Of a stretch of DNA of 64,000 bases, positions 34,627 to 43,447 are shown one piece after another. How positions within the stretch are numbered: the stretch's first letter is position 1; each line of letters opens with the position of its first letter. The DNA is taken from assembly GCF_031834595.1 (NCBI RefSeq), contig NZ_CP115541.1:3156501-3220500 (forward strand), read 5' to 3'. The DNA is from Stenotrophomonas oahuensis (GTDB lineage: Bacteria; Pseudomonadota; Gammaproteobacteria; Xanthomonadales; Xanthomonadaceae). Under the pieces are notes generated by a model that was given only the letters and a program-made list of their open reading frames with translations, did no database searches and was not told the DNA's origin. Both the position numbers and the translations under genes were made by a program.

Positions 34627-36269
34627 GCGCTGGCCTCCGCCGGCACCGGCGGTTTCGCCGCCGCCGCCGCAGCAGCAGCGGCCTGACGCTTCTTCTTCTC
34701 GGCCGCGCTCAGCGCCGGCTGCCAGCGCTGCATGCGCAGGCCGCAGTAGGCCAGCATCGCGCCGAACGCCAGCATCATCAGATCAAAGCCGGCCAGTACC
34801 CAGTCGCCGGCCAGCAGGGTGACGCCCAGATGCGCATGCGTGGTCAGCGCGTTCACCACCGGAATCAGCGCGAACAACGCGGCACCCACGTACAGCTGCG
34901 CCGCCCACATCAGCCGCTTGGGCCACAGGAAGGCCGCCAGCAGGGCCGCGCCCCAGGCATAGAAGAACACATTGGCCTCAGCAGCCGGGCGCTCGGCCAG
35001 CTCAAGTGGCAACAAACGATTGCCCCAGAAATAGGCCGCAAACGCGATCGGCAGGCCGGCCACCGCACCGATATTGAGCGCGTCGACCAGGCGCAGGCCA
35101 AAGCCGGTCCTGCCCGATTTGGCATGCTTGGGCCGTTCCTTCACCGCCCACAGCACCACGCCGCTGGCCACCATCAGGCAGCCGACCAGGCCGGACAGGA
35201 AGAACAGCGCACGCAGCCCCCAGTCGGCAAAGTGGGCCAGGTGCAGGCCGTACATCACGCCGCGGGTCTGGGTGGCACCGCCCGGTACCGGGCTGGCCTG
35301 CACCAGCTCGCCGGTGACCGCATTGAAGCGCAATGAAGGCGCATCGCTGGACAGGCGACGGACATCACGCTGGTACACATCGACCACCGCATTGGCGGCA
35401 CCGGGGCGGGATACCACGAAGCTCCCCACATCCGCGCCCTTCCATTCGCGCCGCGCGCTGTCGAGCAGCTGCTGGATCGGCACCGGTGTGGCGCTGCCTT
35501 CGCCAGGCCCTTCCACGTCGGCCATGCGTGCAAAGGCTTCGCTGTAGAACGCCGCTTCGTCGTTCGGGTACGCCTTGTTCATGCCCCACGGCAGGTACAT
35601 GAACATCAGGGTGACGATGCCGGTGTAGGTGATCATCGCGTGGTAGGGCAGGGCCATCACCGCGCTGACGTTGTGGAAGTCCAGCCACGAACGCAGACCC
35701 TTGTCCGGGCGGAAGGTGAAGAAGTCCTTGAAGATCTTCTTGTGGGTGATCACCCCGGTGATGATCGCCACCAGCATGAACATGGCGCAGAAGCCGACCA
35801 GGTAGCGCGCCCACAGCACCGGAATGTAGTGCAGGTCGAAATGCAGGCGGTAGAAGAAATCGCCGCCACGGGTCTCACGTGCGCTCACTTCGTTGCCGGT
35901 GTTCGGATCCACCGTGGCGTCGCCGAAGCGACCGCCACCGCGACGGCGCTTCTCGCCTTCGGCCGGCGGTTTCACCATCGACTCGGGGTTGCGCCAGAAC
36001 ATGCGCATGGCCGGGTTGCGCGGGCTGGGCAGGGTGATGTTCCAGCTTTCAGCCTGCGGAGCCTTGTGCTGCAGGAAGGTGAGCGCGCGCTGCGCGGCCA
36101 CGTCGCTGCTGACCGTGCTGCGCGGCAGCTCCGGACGCATCCAGCGGCTGATCTCGTCGCGGTAGTAGCTGGCGGTGCCCGCCATAAAGATCAGCAGCAA
36201 CAGCCAGCCGACCAGCAGGCCGGTCCAGGTGTGCAGCCAGGCCATCGACTGGCGGAAGCCGTTCTTCAT
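34623..36269 (-). CDS. PepSY-associated transmembrane protein (PiuB/FpvG-like, ferri-siderophore processing)
   Basis: A 548-residue inner-membrane protein with a PepSY_TM architecture: first helix MAWLHTWTGLLVGWLLLLIFMAGTASYY, large periplasmic PepSY segments, DFHNVSAVMALPYHAMITYTGIV, and further helices. Conserved His residues in LHTWTG, DFHN, PYHAM and LHLAHFADW are of the sort that bind heme or pass electrons. Relatives such as FpvG in Pseudomonas reduce iron in ferri-pyoverdine in the periplasm. ATG at 36269 (MKNGFRQSM) was chosen over a long out-of-context upstream frame. The C-terminus has an Ala/Lys-rich tail. Fur-regulated by context. Confidence 0.88.
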   Translation of the reverse strand: MKNGFRQSMAWLHTWTGLLVGWLLLLIFMAGTASYYRDEISRWMRPELPRSTVSSDVAAQRALTFLQHKAPQAESWNITLPSPRNPAMRMFWRNPESMVKPPAEGEKRRRGGGRFGDATVDPNTGNEVSARETRGGDFFYRLHFDLHYIPVLWARYLVGFCAMFMLVAIITGVITHKKIFKDFFTFRPDKGLRSWLDFHNVSAVMALPYHAMITYTGIVTLMFMYLPWGMNKAYPNDEAAFYSEAFARMADVEGPGEGSATPVPIQQLLDSARREWKGADVGSFVVSRPGAANAVVDVYQRDVRRLSSDAPSLRFNAVTGELVQASPVPGGATQTRGVMYGLHLAHFADWGLRALFFLSGLVGCLMVASGVVLWAVKERPKHAKSGRTGFGLRLVDALNIGAVAGLPIAFAAYFWGNRLLPLELAERPAAEANVFFYAWGAALLAAFLWPKRLMWAAQLYVGAALFALIPVVNALTTHAHLGVTLLAGDWVLAGFDLMMLAFGAMLAYCGLRMQRWQPALSAAEKKKRQAAAAAAAAAKPPVPAEASA

Positions 36270-36715
36270 GCGCGGCTCTCCAGCAACAGCGTGCCCAGCC
36301 AGAACAGCGCGGTCGGCAGCGCGATGCCGATCCAGGCGCGCAGCGCGGTGCGGGTGGCAAACGCCCACAGCGCAGCACAGGCGCACAGCACGATGCCGAC
36401 CAGCATGCCGGTCAGCACGGCCTGCGAGCGCGCGCCGGGCTGGGCCACGGCGAAGAACATCGAGCAGGTCGCGGCCAGCGCATAGCCGCCGAAGATTGCC
36501 GCCAGACTGCGTGAGAGCACGCCCAGCCAGGGGCGGGCGAAGAAGCGGCCCACAGGGGCGAGCCAATGTGCGTCAGGCGTGCTGTCCACAAGGTCCTGCA
36601 AAGTCGAAGTTCCAACGGCAATCGCCCACTGCGGGGCGCAGCAGGCAGCAAGAGAGGCCATCCTTGGCCCAGCCACTGTTTGGCGCAGCGGTATCCCTGG
36701 AGCTCGTCCCGTCAT
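36266..36715 (-). CDS. DUF3649 membrane protein of an iron-uptake operon
   Basis: Up to 149 residues from ATG at 36715. The recognisable DUF3649 part starts around residue 55 (LSRSLAAIFGGYALAATCSMFFAVA) with three helices. The first 50 residues look less conserved, so a start further in (for example the Met at residue 19) is possible. First gene of the three-gene operon; its stop overlaps the PepSY start (ATGA). The Fur-box-like site lies just upstream. Confidence 0.8.
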   Translation of the reverse strand: MTGRAPGIPLRQTVAGPRMASLAACCAPQWAIAVGTSTLQDLVDSTPDAHWLAPVGRFFARPWLGVLSRSLAAIFGGYALAATCSMFFAVAQPGARSQAVLTGMLVGIVLCACAALWAFATRTALRAWIGIALPTALFWLGTLLLESRA

Positions 36716-36742
36716 GTCGTATTCGACACGTCGGATCGCGGC

Positions 36743-36763
36743 GAATGATAGTCATTATCATTT
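36743..36763. promoter_or_regulatory. Fur box between the DUF3649 operon and the TonB-dependent receptor
   Basis: GAATGATAGTCATTATCATTT closely follows the 19-base Fur consensus (GATAATGATAATCATTATC). It lies 28 bases from the DUF3649 start and about 140 from the receptor start, so it could control both directions. Confidence 0.85.
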
Positions 36764-36905
36764 CGTTCTTCAAGTCATCAGGGTGCCTGTCATCTGATGC
36801 GGTGCACAGCGTCATCTTCACGACATCCCAGCTGAACAGACTGCGCCCCGCGCGCTGGAGCGGAGGGTCCACGCGTCCCCCTTTCGAGTTGACCTGGAGT
36901 TGCTG

Positions 36906-39293
36906 GTGAAGCGTTGTGCGTTGGCGGTTGCCGTTGTGTCCGTTGTTTCTCTCGTCATGGCTGCCGAAGGGCATGCCCAGACCGCTCCGGCAGGGACTGC
37001 CGCGGCCCCCACCACTCTGGACACGATGGTCGTCACCGGTACACGCGGCAGCAACCGCACCCAGTTCGACACCCTGGCTCCGGTCGACGTGTTCTCGCAG
37101 GAAGAGATCCAGGCCATCGAGTCGAGTGATCTCAACGACGTGCTGGCGCAGCTGGTGCCGTCGTTCGTGGTGCAGCGCATGCCGATGAACGACGGCCTGG
37201 TGTTCGTGCGTCCGGCCACGTTGCGCGGCCTGTCGCCCGACCAGACCCTGGTGCTGGTCAACGGCCGCCGTTTCCACCGTTCGGCACTGCTCGGCGCGCG
37301 CGGCGCGCAGGGCCCGGACCTGGCACAGATTCCGGTGCACGCCATCCAGCGCATCGAAGTCCTCCGTGACGGTGCCTCGGCGCAGTACGGCTCCGACGCC
37401 ATTGCCGGCGTGATCAACATCATCCTGGACGATCGCGTCGGGGGTGAAGTGTCGCTCGGGCTGTCCGAGTACAGCGAAGGCGACGGTCGCGGCCGCAAGG
37501 TCGGTGCCCGCCACGGTTTCGCGCTGGGGGATTCCGGCAGCCTGTCGCTGTTCGCCGACTGGGACAAGTCCGATGCCACCTCGCGCAGCCGTCAGCGTGC
37601 CGATGCGATCGCCTTCCAGAACGCACATCCGGAACTGGATGTGCCCGATCCCGTGCAGCGCTGGGGCCAGCCGGACCTCGAAAACCGTCATGCGGGTTTC
37701 AATCTCAACCTGGCGCTTCATGACAGCCTCGACCTGTATGGCTTCGGTCTGTTTGGTCACAGCGAGGGCATGAGCGACTTCAACTGGCGTAATCCGGACG
37801 GCACCGCCTCGGTCTACAACCCGAGCAGCGTGTTCCCGGGCTGGGATGCACGTTCGCTGTATCCCACGGGCTTCAGTCCGCAGTACGGCAACGAGCAGGA
37901 CGACCTGCAGACCGTGCTCGGCCTGCGCGGCTACATCGGCGAGCGCTGGCGCTGGGACGTGAGTGCTTCATACGGGCGCAACGAAATCGACTACACCATC
38001 GACAACGCGATCAATGCCTCGCTGGGTCCGGACAGCCCGACCTCGTTCTACTTGGGGCGCTTGTCGCAGACCGAGAAGAACGTCAATGCCGATGTGGTCT
38101 ATTCGCTGCCCGTGTCCGCGCTGGAAGGTCCGATCAACATCGCCTTCGGTGCCGAGGCGCGCGAGGAAACCTATGCAGTGAAGGCTGGCGACCCAGCCTC
38201 CTACGCGATCGGCCCGGGTGCAGCGACCGGTCTGGCCGGCGGTGCCAACGGCGCGCCGGGTTTCAGCGACACCAACGCCGGCAGCTGGAGCCAGCGCAGC
38301 CGCGCCGCCTACATCGACGTGGAAGCGCCGATCACCGCGCGCTGGACGGTGGGTGCGGCGACCCGCTACGAGCACTTCTCGGCGTTCGGCGAGAGCATCG
38401 ACGGCAAGCTGTCCACGCGCTTCGCGTTCACTCCGGATATCGCGATCCGCGGTTCGGTGTCGACCGGCTTCCGCGCACCGACGCCGGGCCAGCTGTACAC
38501 CCAGAGCACCCAGCAGGGTTTGGATACGGTGACCCTGCAGGTGTTCACCACCGGCCGCCTGTCGCCCAGCGATCCCCTGGCCGTGCAGCTGGGTGCACAA
38601 CCGCTCAAGCCCGAACAATCGCGTACCGCTTCGCTCGGCCTGACCTGGAAGACCGATGCCGGTTTCTCCGGCTCGGTGGACGTGTATGACATCAAGGTTA
38701 CCGACCGCTTCAGCCAGTCGGCCGCCTACGCCGTGCCGGCCGGCACGCCGAACCCGCTGCGCTTCACTTCGGTGAGCTTCTATACCAATGACTTCGACAC
38801 CACCACGCGGGGTGTGGATGTGGTGGGCAGCTATGTCACCGGCCTCGGCGCAGGGCGGTTGAACACCACGCTGGGCTACAACTACAACCAGACCACCGTC
38901 GACAGTGGCCGCACCGGCGTGGCGACCAACGACAGCCAGCGCCGCATCTTTGAAGAGCGCCTGCCCGAGCACAAGGCCACGCTGAGCAGCCAGTATGAGA
39001 TCGGGCGCTGGAGTGTGCTCGGCAAGCTGCGATACTACGGGGCATGGACCGACTCTTCCGGCAATGCCACCGGCGACATCTTCCAGCGCTTCGGTGCGAT
39101 GAGCTTCTTCGACCTGGCGCTCAGCTACAAGGTCACCGATCAGCAGACCCTGCGCATCGGCGCGGACAACCTGTTCGACCGCTATCCCGACGAAGCCACG
39201 TTCCAGGCCAGCCGCGGCCTGATCTACTCGCGGAACGCGCCGTATGACACCGATGGCCGCAACGTTTACGCCGAATACCGGATCCGTTACTGA
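36906..39293 (+). CDS. TonB-dependent outer membrane receptor (probable siderophore receptor)
   Basis: A 795-residue TonB-dependent transporter. A signal peptide (KRCALAVAVVSVVSLVMAAEGHAQ) is followed by a TonB-box-like LDTMVVTGTRGS, a plug domain (LVLVNGRRFH, IQRIEVLRDGASAQYGSDAIAGVINI) and a beta barrel ending DGRNVYAEYRIRY with no extra N-terminal signalling domain, so no FecA-type sigma regulation. GTG at 36906 was preferred because GGAG lies six bases upstream; TTG at 36900 is an alternative. The substrate is not readable; the Fur box and the divergent PepSY/DUF operon indicate an iron complex. Its stop overlaps the next start by one base (TGATG). Confidence 0.92.
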   Translation: MKRCALAVAVVSVVSLVMAAEGHAQTAPAGTAAAPTTLDTMVVTGTRGSNRTQFDTLAPVDVFSQEEIQAIESSDLNDVLAQLVPSFVVQRMPMNDGLVFVRPATLRGLSPDQTLVLVNGRRFHRSALLGARGAQGPDLAQIPVHAIQRIEVLRDGASAQYGSDAIAGVINIILDDRVGGEVSLGLSEYSEGDGRGRKVGARHGFALGDSGSLSLFADWDKSDATSRSRQRADAIAFQNAHPELDVPDPVQRWGQPDLENRHAGFNLNLALHDSLDLYGFGLFGHSEGMSDFNWRNPDGTASVYNPSSVFPGWDARSLYPTGFSPQYGNEQDDLQTVLGLRGYIGERWRWDVSASYGRNEIDYTIDNAINASLGPDSPTSFYLGRLSQTEKNVNADVVYSLPVSALEGPINIAFGAEAREETYAVKAGDPASYAIGPGAATGLAGGANGAPGFSDTNAGSWSQRSRAAYIDVEAPITARWTVGAATRYEHFSAFGESIDGKLSTRFAFTPDIAIRGSVSTGFRAPTPGQLYTQSTQQGLDTVTLQVFTTGRLSPSDPLAVQLGAQPLKPEQSRTASLGLTWKTDAGFSGSVDVYDIKVTDRFSQSAAYAVPAGTPNPLRFTSVSFYTNDFDTTTRGVDVVGSYVTGLGAGRLNTTLGYNYNQTTVDSGRTGVATNDSQRRIFEERLPEHKATLSSQYEIGRWSVLGKLRYYGAWTDSSGNATGDIFQRFGAMSFFDLALSYKVTDQQTLRIGADNLFDRYPDEATFQASRGLIYSRNAPYDTDGRNVYAEYRIRY

Positions 39294-40585
39294 TGGACCG
39301 GCAACGACGTCACCTGCTGCGCGGGGCGCTGGCCCTGCCGCTGGCGGCCGGCCTGGCGGGCAACGCCATGTCGGCTGAGCCGGCGGTGCTGCCCACGCTT
39401 GACGGTCGAACCCCGGCGCAGCTGGCCGGGGACGAGGGCTGGTGGGGCCAGGTGCGCGCGCTGTACGACCTCACCGACGAGGTCGTCATGCTCGACAACG
39501 GCTACTGGGGGGCGATGGCGCGCCCCGTGCTGCAGTCCTATCAGCAGGCCACCGCCACGGTGAACGCCGGCAATGCCTGGTTCGGACGGCGGGCGTTCCC
39601 GTCGCTGTTCGAGCAGGCGCGCCTGCGGCTGGTCGAGGTGCTGGCGGTGGATGCAGACGAACTGGTGCTGACCCGCGGTGCCACCGAGGCCATGCAGGTG
39701 CTGATCGGGGGCTACCGCCGGCTGCAGCCCGGCGACACCGTGCTGTACGCCGATACCGACTACGACAGCATGATCGACGCCATGCAATGGCTGCAGGCGC
39801 GGCGTGGCGTGATCCCGGTACGCATCGCTTTGCCTGAGCCGTTCGACCACGACGGCATCGTGGAAACCTACCGGCAGGCACTGGCGCAGCATCCGCGTAC
39901 GCGTCTGCTGCTGCTCACCCAGGTCAACCACCGCAATGGCATGCTGCTGCCGGTGGCGCAGATCAGTGCCATGGCCCGCGCCGCTGGCGTGGATGTGGTG
40001 CTGGATGCGGCGCATGGGATCGGCCAGGTCGATACGCCGCTGCGCGATCTCGGCGCGGACTTTGTCGGCATCAACCTGCACAAGTGGATCGGTGCACCGG
40101 TAGGGCTGGGGGCCGTGTACGTAAAGCGGGGCAGGGTGCGTGATCTGGACCCGTACATGGGCGAAGCGGACGGCGACGACCTGCGCACCCGCGTACACAC
40201 CGGTACGGTCAATTTCGCTGCGGTGATGGCATTGCCGGTGGCATTGGACCTGCACCAGCGCATTGGCGTGGCCAACAAGCGCGCGCGCTTGTTGCACCTG
40301 CGAAACCGCTGGGTGGATGCCGTGCGTGACGACGAACGGATCCAGCTGCTGGCCTCGCCGGACGAGCGCCTTGCCAGCGCCATCGCCGGCTTCCGTCTGC
40401 GCGGCCAGACCGGCATGGCGGCGAACGCCGCCACCGCCGAGCGCATGGTCAAGCAGTCCGGCGTGTTCGTCGTCCCGCGCGACGGCCTGGCCTCCGGTGC
40501 CTGCCTGCGCGCTACCCCGGGCATCTTCAGCACGCCTGCGCAGATGGACGCGCTGGTGGCCGCGATCCGCGCGGTTGCGGGGTAG
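39293..40585 (+). CDS. Tat-exported class V aminotransferase-like PLP enzyme (PvdN/isopenicillin N epimerase-like)
   Basis: A 430-residue fold-type I PLP enzyme. The N-terminus DRQRRHLLRGALALPLAAGLAG is a twin-arginine signal, so it is probably folded in the cytoplasm and exported to the periplasm. The class V motifs are present: VLTRGATEAMQVLIGG, DVVLDAAHGIGQV with the PLP-contacting Asp, and the Schiff-base Lys in INLHKWIGAPVGLGAVYV. The close analogue by design is PvdN, a periplasmic Tat-exported PLP enzyme acting in pyoverdine maturation. Here it is translationally linked to the TonB-dependent receptor with no siderophore synthesis genes in the window, so it may modify an imported ligand. 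Confidence 0.88.
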   Translation: MDRQRRHLLRGALALPLAAGLAGNAMSAEPAVLPTLDGRTPAQLAGDEGWWGQVRALYDLTDEVVMLDNGYWGAMARPVLQSYQQATATVNAGNAWFGRRAFPSLFEQARLRLVEVLAVDADELVLTRGATEAMQVLIGGYRRLQPGDTVLYADTDYDSMIDAMQWLQARRGVIPVRIALPEPFDHDGIVETYRQALAQHPRTRLLLLTQVNHRNGMLLPVAQISAMARAAGVDVVLDAAHGIGQVDTPLRDLGADFVGINLHKWIGAPVGLGAVYVKRGRVRDLDPYMGEADGDDLRTRVHTGTVNFAAVMALPVALDLHQRIGVANKRARLLHLRNRWVDAVRDDERIQLLASPDERLASAIAGFRLRGQTGMAANAATAERMVKQSGVFVVPRDGLASGACLRATPGIFSTPAQMDALVAAIRAVAG

Positions 40586-40590
40586 CGGCG

Positions 40591-40989
40591 TCAGCGCTTT
40601 GCACAAGCCTTGGCCATGTCTGCCTGGACGCTGTCCGGCGTCTTGCGGCCGAAGATCTCGGCGATTTCCGAGCGGGTCTTGAGGTCTTCGCACTTTTCCG
40701 GATCCATCGAACCGTCAATGACGGTACCGCGTACCGGTTCCTGGTAGCGGCCGGCGGCGACCTGCTGCTGACGGCGGGCATCGTAGAGGTTGCGTTCGGC
40801 GCGGGTGCGGTCTTCCCAGGTCAGATTCGGATCGCGGGTGATCGGCCGGGTGACGCCGGTGTCCTGCTCGGGCGGGCAGGGCACGGTCTGGTAGATGGTC
40901 TGGCCCTTGTCCGCGCATTTGTACACGCGCTGGGCGTGGGCGCTGCCGGCCAGCGCGCATAGCGCCAGCATCATGATGATCCGTTTCAT
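40591..40989 (-). CDS. DUF4124-containing secreted protein
   Basis: A 132-residue protein with a signal peptide (MKRIIMMLALCALAGSAHA) and a DUF4124 segment (QRVYKCADKGQTIYQTVPCPPEQ), followed by a charged C-terminal region with three further Cys-containing patches (PEKCEDLK, AKACAKR). The family is common in Xanthomonadaceae and has no known function. It ends five bases after the convergent aminotransferase stop. Confidence 0.88.
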   Translation of the reverse strand: MKRIIMMLALCALAGSAHAQRVYKCADKGQTIYQTVPCPPEQDTGVTRPITRDPNLTWEDRTRAERNLYDARRQQQVAAGRYQEPVRGTVIDGSMDPEKCEDLKTRSEIAEIFGRKTPDSVQADMAKACAKR

Positions 40990-41088
40990 GGCGGCCCCCT
41001 GTGAGCCTGTGTGTTCCTGAATGGGCGGCAGAATACGCGAACCCCATCACAAAAACACCCGGGCAAAGTGTCAACCGAGGGTCAACGC

Positions 41089-41161
41089 GGCACGACCAAC
41101 GGTCGTGCCCTACCGATCGAACATTTCACGGCCCGGTAGCTCACGACCGTTGGTCGTGAGC
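41089..41161. repeat. Inverted SMAG pair upstream of DUF4124 / downstream of DUF445
   Basis: GGCACGACCAACGGTCGTGCC-CTAC (41089-41113) faces GTAGCTCACGACCGTTGGTC (41136-41161). Confidence 0.78.
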
Positions 41162-41164
41162 CGT

Positions 41165-42457
41165 TTACCAGTGCAGCCACACGGTCAACGCATGCAGGGC
41201 CAGTCCGATCAGACCGCCCACCAGGGTGCCGTTGAAGCGGATGAACTGCAGGTCGCGGCCCACGCTGAGTTCCAGCTGCTCCACGAGATGGCGCTCGTCC
41301 CACCCCTTCACGGTCTGCGCGATGTGCGTGGTGACCCCCTCGCGCAGCCGGCTGGTCAGGCGTTCGGCCCCGTCCATCAGGTGCTGGTTCAGTGCTTCCC
41401 GCAGTGCAGGGTCGTTCTGCAGCGCTTCGCCTACCCCACTCAGGCTGCGCCGCAGGTGGCCAGCCAGCGCGGAGTCCTCGCTGGACAGGTCTGCCCGCAG
41501 CGCGGCGTGGATGCGCGCCCACAGGCCCTGCACATAGTCCTGCACGGCCGGGTGCTCGATCACGCGCCGCTTGATCTGCTCGATCTGCGCGGCCAGTGCG
41601 GGATCCTCGCGCAGACGGCGGATGTAGTCGGCCAGCCAGGTTTCGTAGTCGCGCCGCAGCGGGTGTTCGGGTTCGGCCAGGATCTGCTGCAGCTCGCCCA
41701 GGATCGCGTGGGCGAGGCGTTCGGCCAGGCTGTCGCCGATCTCGTCGATGGGTTTCACCCAGTTCACCGTACTGGCCAGCTTTGGCCATTCGCGCTGGAT
41801 GTAGCGCACGATCAACTCGGACGCACGTTCTTTCACCGCAGGCTTGTCCAGCCATTCGCTGACCCGGGTCAGCCCTTCGTCCAGCACGCGCTGGTGGCGG
41901 TTGTCGGCGGTAAGCAGGCCCAGCAGTTCGCCTGCAGTGGCCGCCGCATTCCATTGCCGCAACTGCTGGATCACGAAGCTCTGGATGCTGCGGCGGACAG
42001 CGGCTTCATCCAGGAAATCCAGCGCCTGCAGCGCCCAGCCGCGTGCCATGTCGGCCAGCATCCGCGAACGCACCGGGTCGGCCAGCCAGCAGCCCAGCCG
42101 GCTGGCCGGATCGAACACCTGCAGCCGGGCCAGCAATGCCTGCGGTTCCAGGAACTGGTCGCGCACGAACACCGCCAGGCTGTCGGCGATGCGGTCCTTG
42201 CTGTGCGGAATGATCGCGGTATGCGGAATCGGCAGGCCCAGTGGCCGGCGGAACAGCGCCACCACCGCGAACCAGTCGGCCAGCGCGCCGACCGCGGCGG
42301 CTTCGCAGAAGGCCGAGACCCAGGCCCAGATGCCGCGCTCGCCGTTGAGGTGGCTGATGACGAAACCGGCCAGCATGGCCAGCAGCATCAGCAGCGCGAT
42401 GGCTTTGAGGCGGCGCAGCTGGGCGCGGCGCGGGTCGGGTTGGGAGCTTGAGGTCAT
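41165..42457 (-). CDS. DUF445 family membrane protein
   Basis: A 430-residue protein with one N-terminal helix (LKAIALLMLLAMLAGFVISH), a second near GALADWFAVVALFRRPLGLPIPHTAIIPHSKDRI (the DUF445 signature), a long mostly helical soluble body and a C-terminal helix (VGGLIGLALHALTVWLHW). Function is unknown; it is similar to YjiN of E. coli. ATG at 42457 gives MTSSSQPDPRRAQL. It is in the same direction as the ParB-like gene upstream, with a SMAG palindrome between. Confidence 0.88.
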   Translation of the reverse strand: MTSSSQPDPRRAQLRRLKAIALLMLLAMLAGFVISHLNGERGIWAWVSAFCEAAAVGALADWFAVVALFRRPLGLPIPHTAIIPHSKDRIADSLAVFVRDQFLEPQALLARLQVFDPASRLGCWLADPVRSRMLADMARGWALQALDFLDEAAVRRSIQSFVIQQLRQWNAAATAGELLGLLTADNRHQRVLDEGLTRVSEWLDKPAVKERASELIVRYIQREWPKLASTVNWVKPIDEIGDSLAERLAHAILGELQQILAEPEHPLRRDYETWLADYIRRLREDPALAAQIEQIKRRVIEHPAVQDYVQGLWARIHAALRADLSSEDSALAGHLRRSLSGVGEALQNDPALREALNQHLMDGAERLTSRLREGVTTHIAQTVKGWDERHLVEQLELSVGRDLQFIRFNGTLVGGLIGLALHALTVWLHW

Positions 42458-42505
42458 GTCCGCAGTCTATCGGGCGTTCGATGATTGCGGCCTGCACGCA
42501 ATCCG

Positions 42506-42529
42506 GTAGTGCCGGCCGCTGGCCGGCAC
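42506..42529 (+). repeat. Single SMAG palindrome
   Basis: GTAGTGCCGGCCGCTGGCCG, nearly identical to the copy at 2254, lies just beyond the ParB-like gene stop. Confidence 0.75.
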
Positions 42530-42534
42530 CCCGA

Positions 42535-43404
42535 TCAGCCGTTCGCCGCGCGCAATTCGGCCAACTGCTTGCGCAACGCGTCGTTCTCCAGCGTCAGCGC
42601 AATCACCCGCTGGCGCAGTTCGGCCGGACCTTCGCCCAGCGCCTCCAACGCTTCGGCAATTTCCGCTTCACGGCTGGGGTCGGCTTCGAAATCGGCTTCG
42701 GCCGTGGCCAGCACCTCCTGCACTGGCTTGCGCGGCTTGCGCTTGGCCTCGCGCACGCGCTTGGCCGCCTGCTTCAGCTCGTCCTTGCCACCCACGGCGG
42801 CGGCGCGCTGTTCCTCTTCCGGCAGGTCGGCCACCGCAGCGGCGGCGCTGATCGAGATCACGCCGGTCTTCACCGCTTCCACCAGCTCCGGCGCGGCCTG
42901 CTTGTGGATGCGCTCGATCATGCCGACCTGGCTGCTGCTCAGGCGGGCCTCGCGGGCCATGTCAGCGCGGCTGACCTTGGGCGCGGGTGCCCACGGCGGG
43001 CTGTCTTCGTCGCCCGCACTGGGGGCTTCGGCGATCTCACCGTCGCTTTCCTGCTGCAACAGCGCCTGTTCGGCGCGATGGCGCTCGGCCAGGATGTCGC
43101 GCTTGCGCAGCGCCAGCACGCCGCGCTGGAAGTCGGACACGCTGCGCCGGCCCAGGTGCTGCTCGATCATCCACAGGTGCACGTCGTCCATCGACTGGAA
43201 ACGGGTGTTCTGCACGGTCTGGAACGGCAGGCCGTGCTTCTGGCAGATGCCGAAGCGGTTGTGGCCGTCCACCAGCACGTCGTTCCACAGCACCAGCGCA
43301 TCGCGGCAGCCTTCGGCGAGGATGCTGCGTTCGAGCGCCTCGTGCTCGTCCGCGGTCAGCGGGTCGATATAGGCCTTGAGTTCTTCTTTGACGACGATTT
43401 CCAT
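42535..43404 (-). CDS. ParB-like nuclease-domain protein (plasmid replication/partition-related family)
   Basis: A 289-residue protein. The N-terminal ParB/Srx-type domain includes DPLTADEHEALERSILAEGCRDALVLWNDVLVDGHNRFGICQ; a helix-turn-helix-like segment follows (VSRADMAREARLSSSQVGMIERI), then Ala/Glu-rich helices and a C-terminal coiled coil (LRQRVIALTLENDALRKQLAELRA). It is not the chromosomal ParB: no parA lies beside it and I see no parS-like site. Similar orphan genes are common on Xanthomonad chromosomes. A DNA-binding or CTP-using switch role is possible but unproven. Confidence 0.82.
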   Translation of the reverse strand: MEIVVKEELKAYIDPLTADEHEALERSILAEGCRDALVLWNDVLVDGHNRFGICQKHGLPFQTVQNTRFQSMDDVHLWMIEQHLGRRSVSDFQRGVLALRKRDILAERHRAEQALLQQESDGEIAEAPSAGDEDSPPWAPAPKVSRADMAREARLSSSQVGMIERIHKQAAPELVEAVKTGVISISAAAAVADLPEEEQRAAAVGGKDELKQAAKRVREAKRKPRKPVQEVLATAEADFEADPSREAEIAEALEALGEGPAELRQRVIALTLENDALRKQLAELRAANG

Positions 43405-43447
43405 GCAATCCGGTACGCGGGCGGGACGTGACCGACCATTGTACCGG

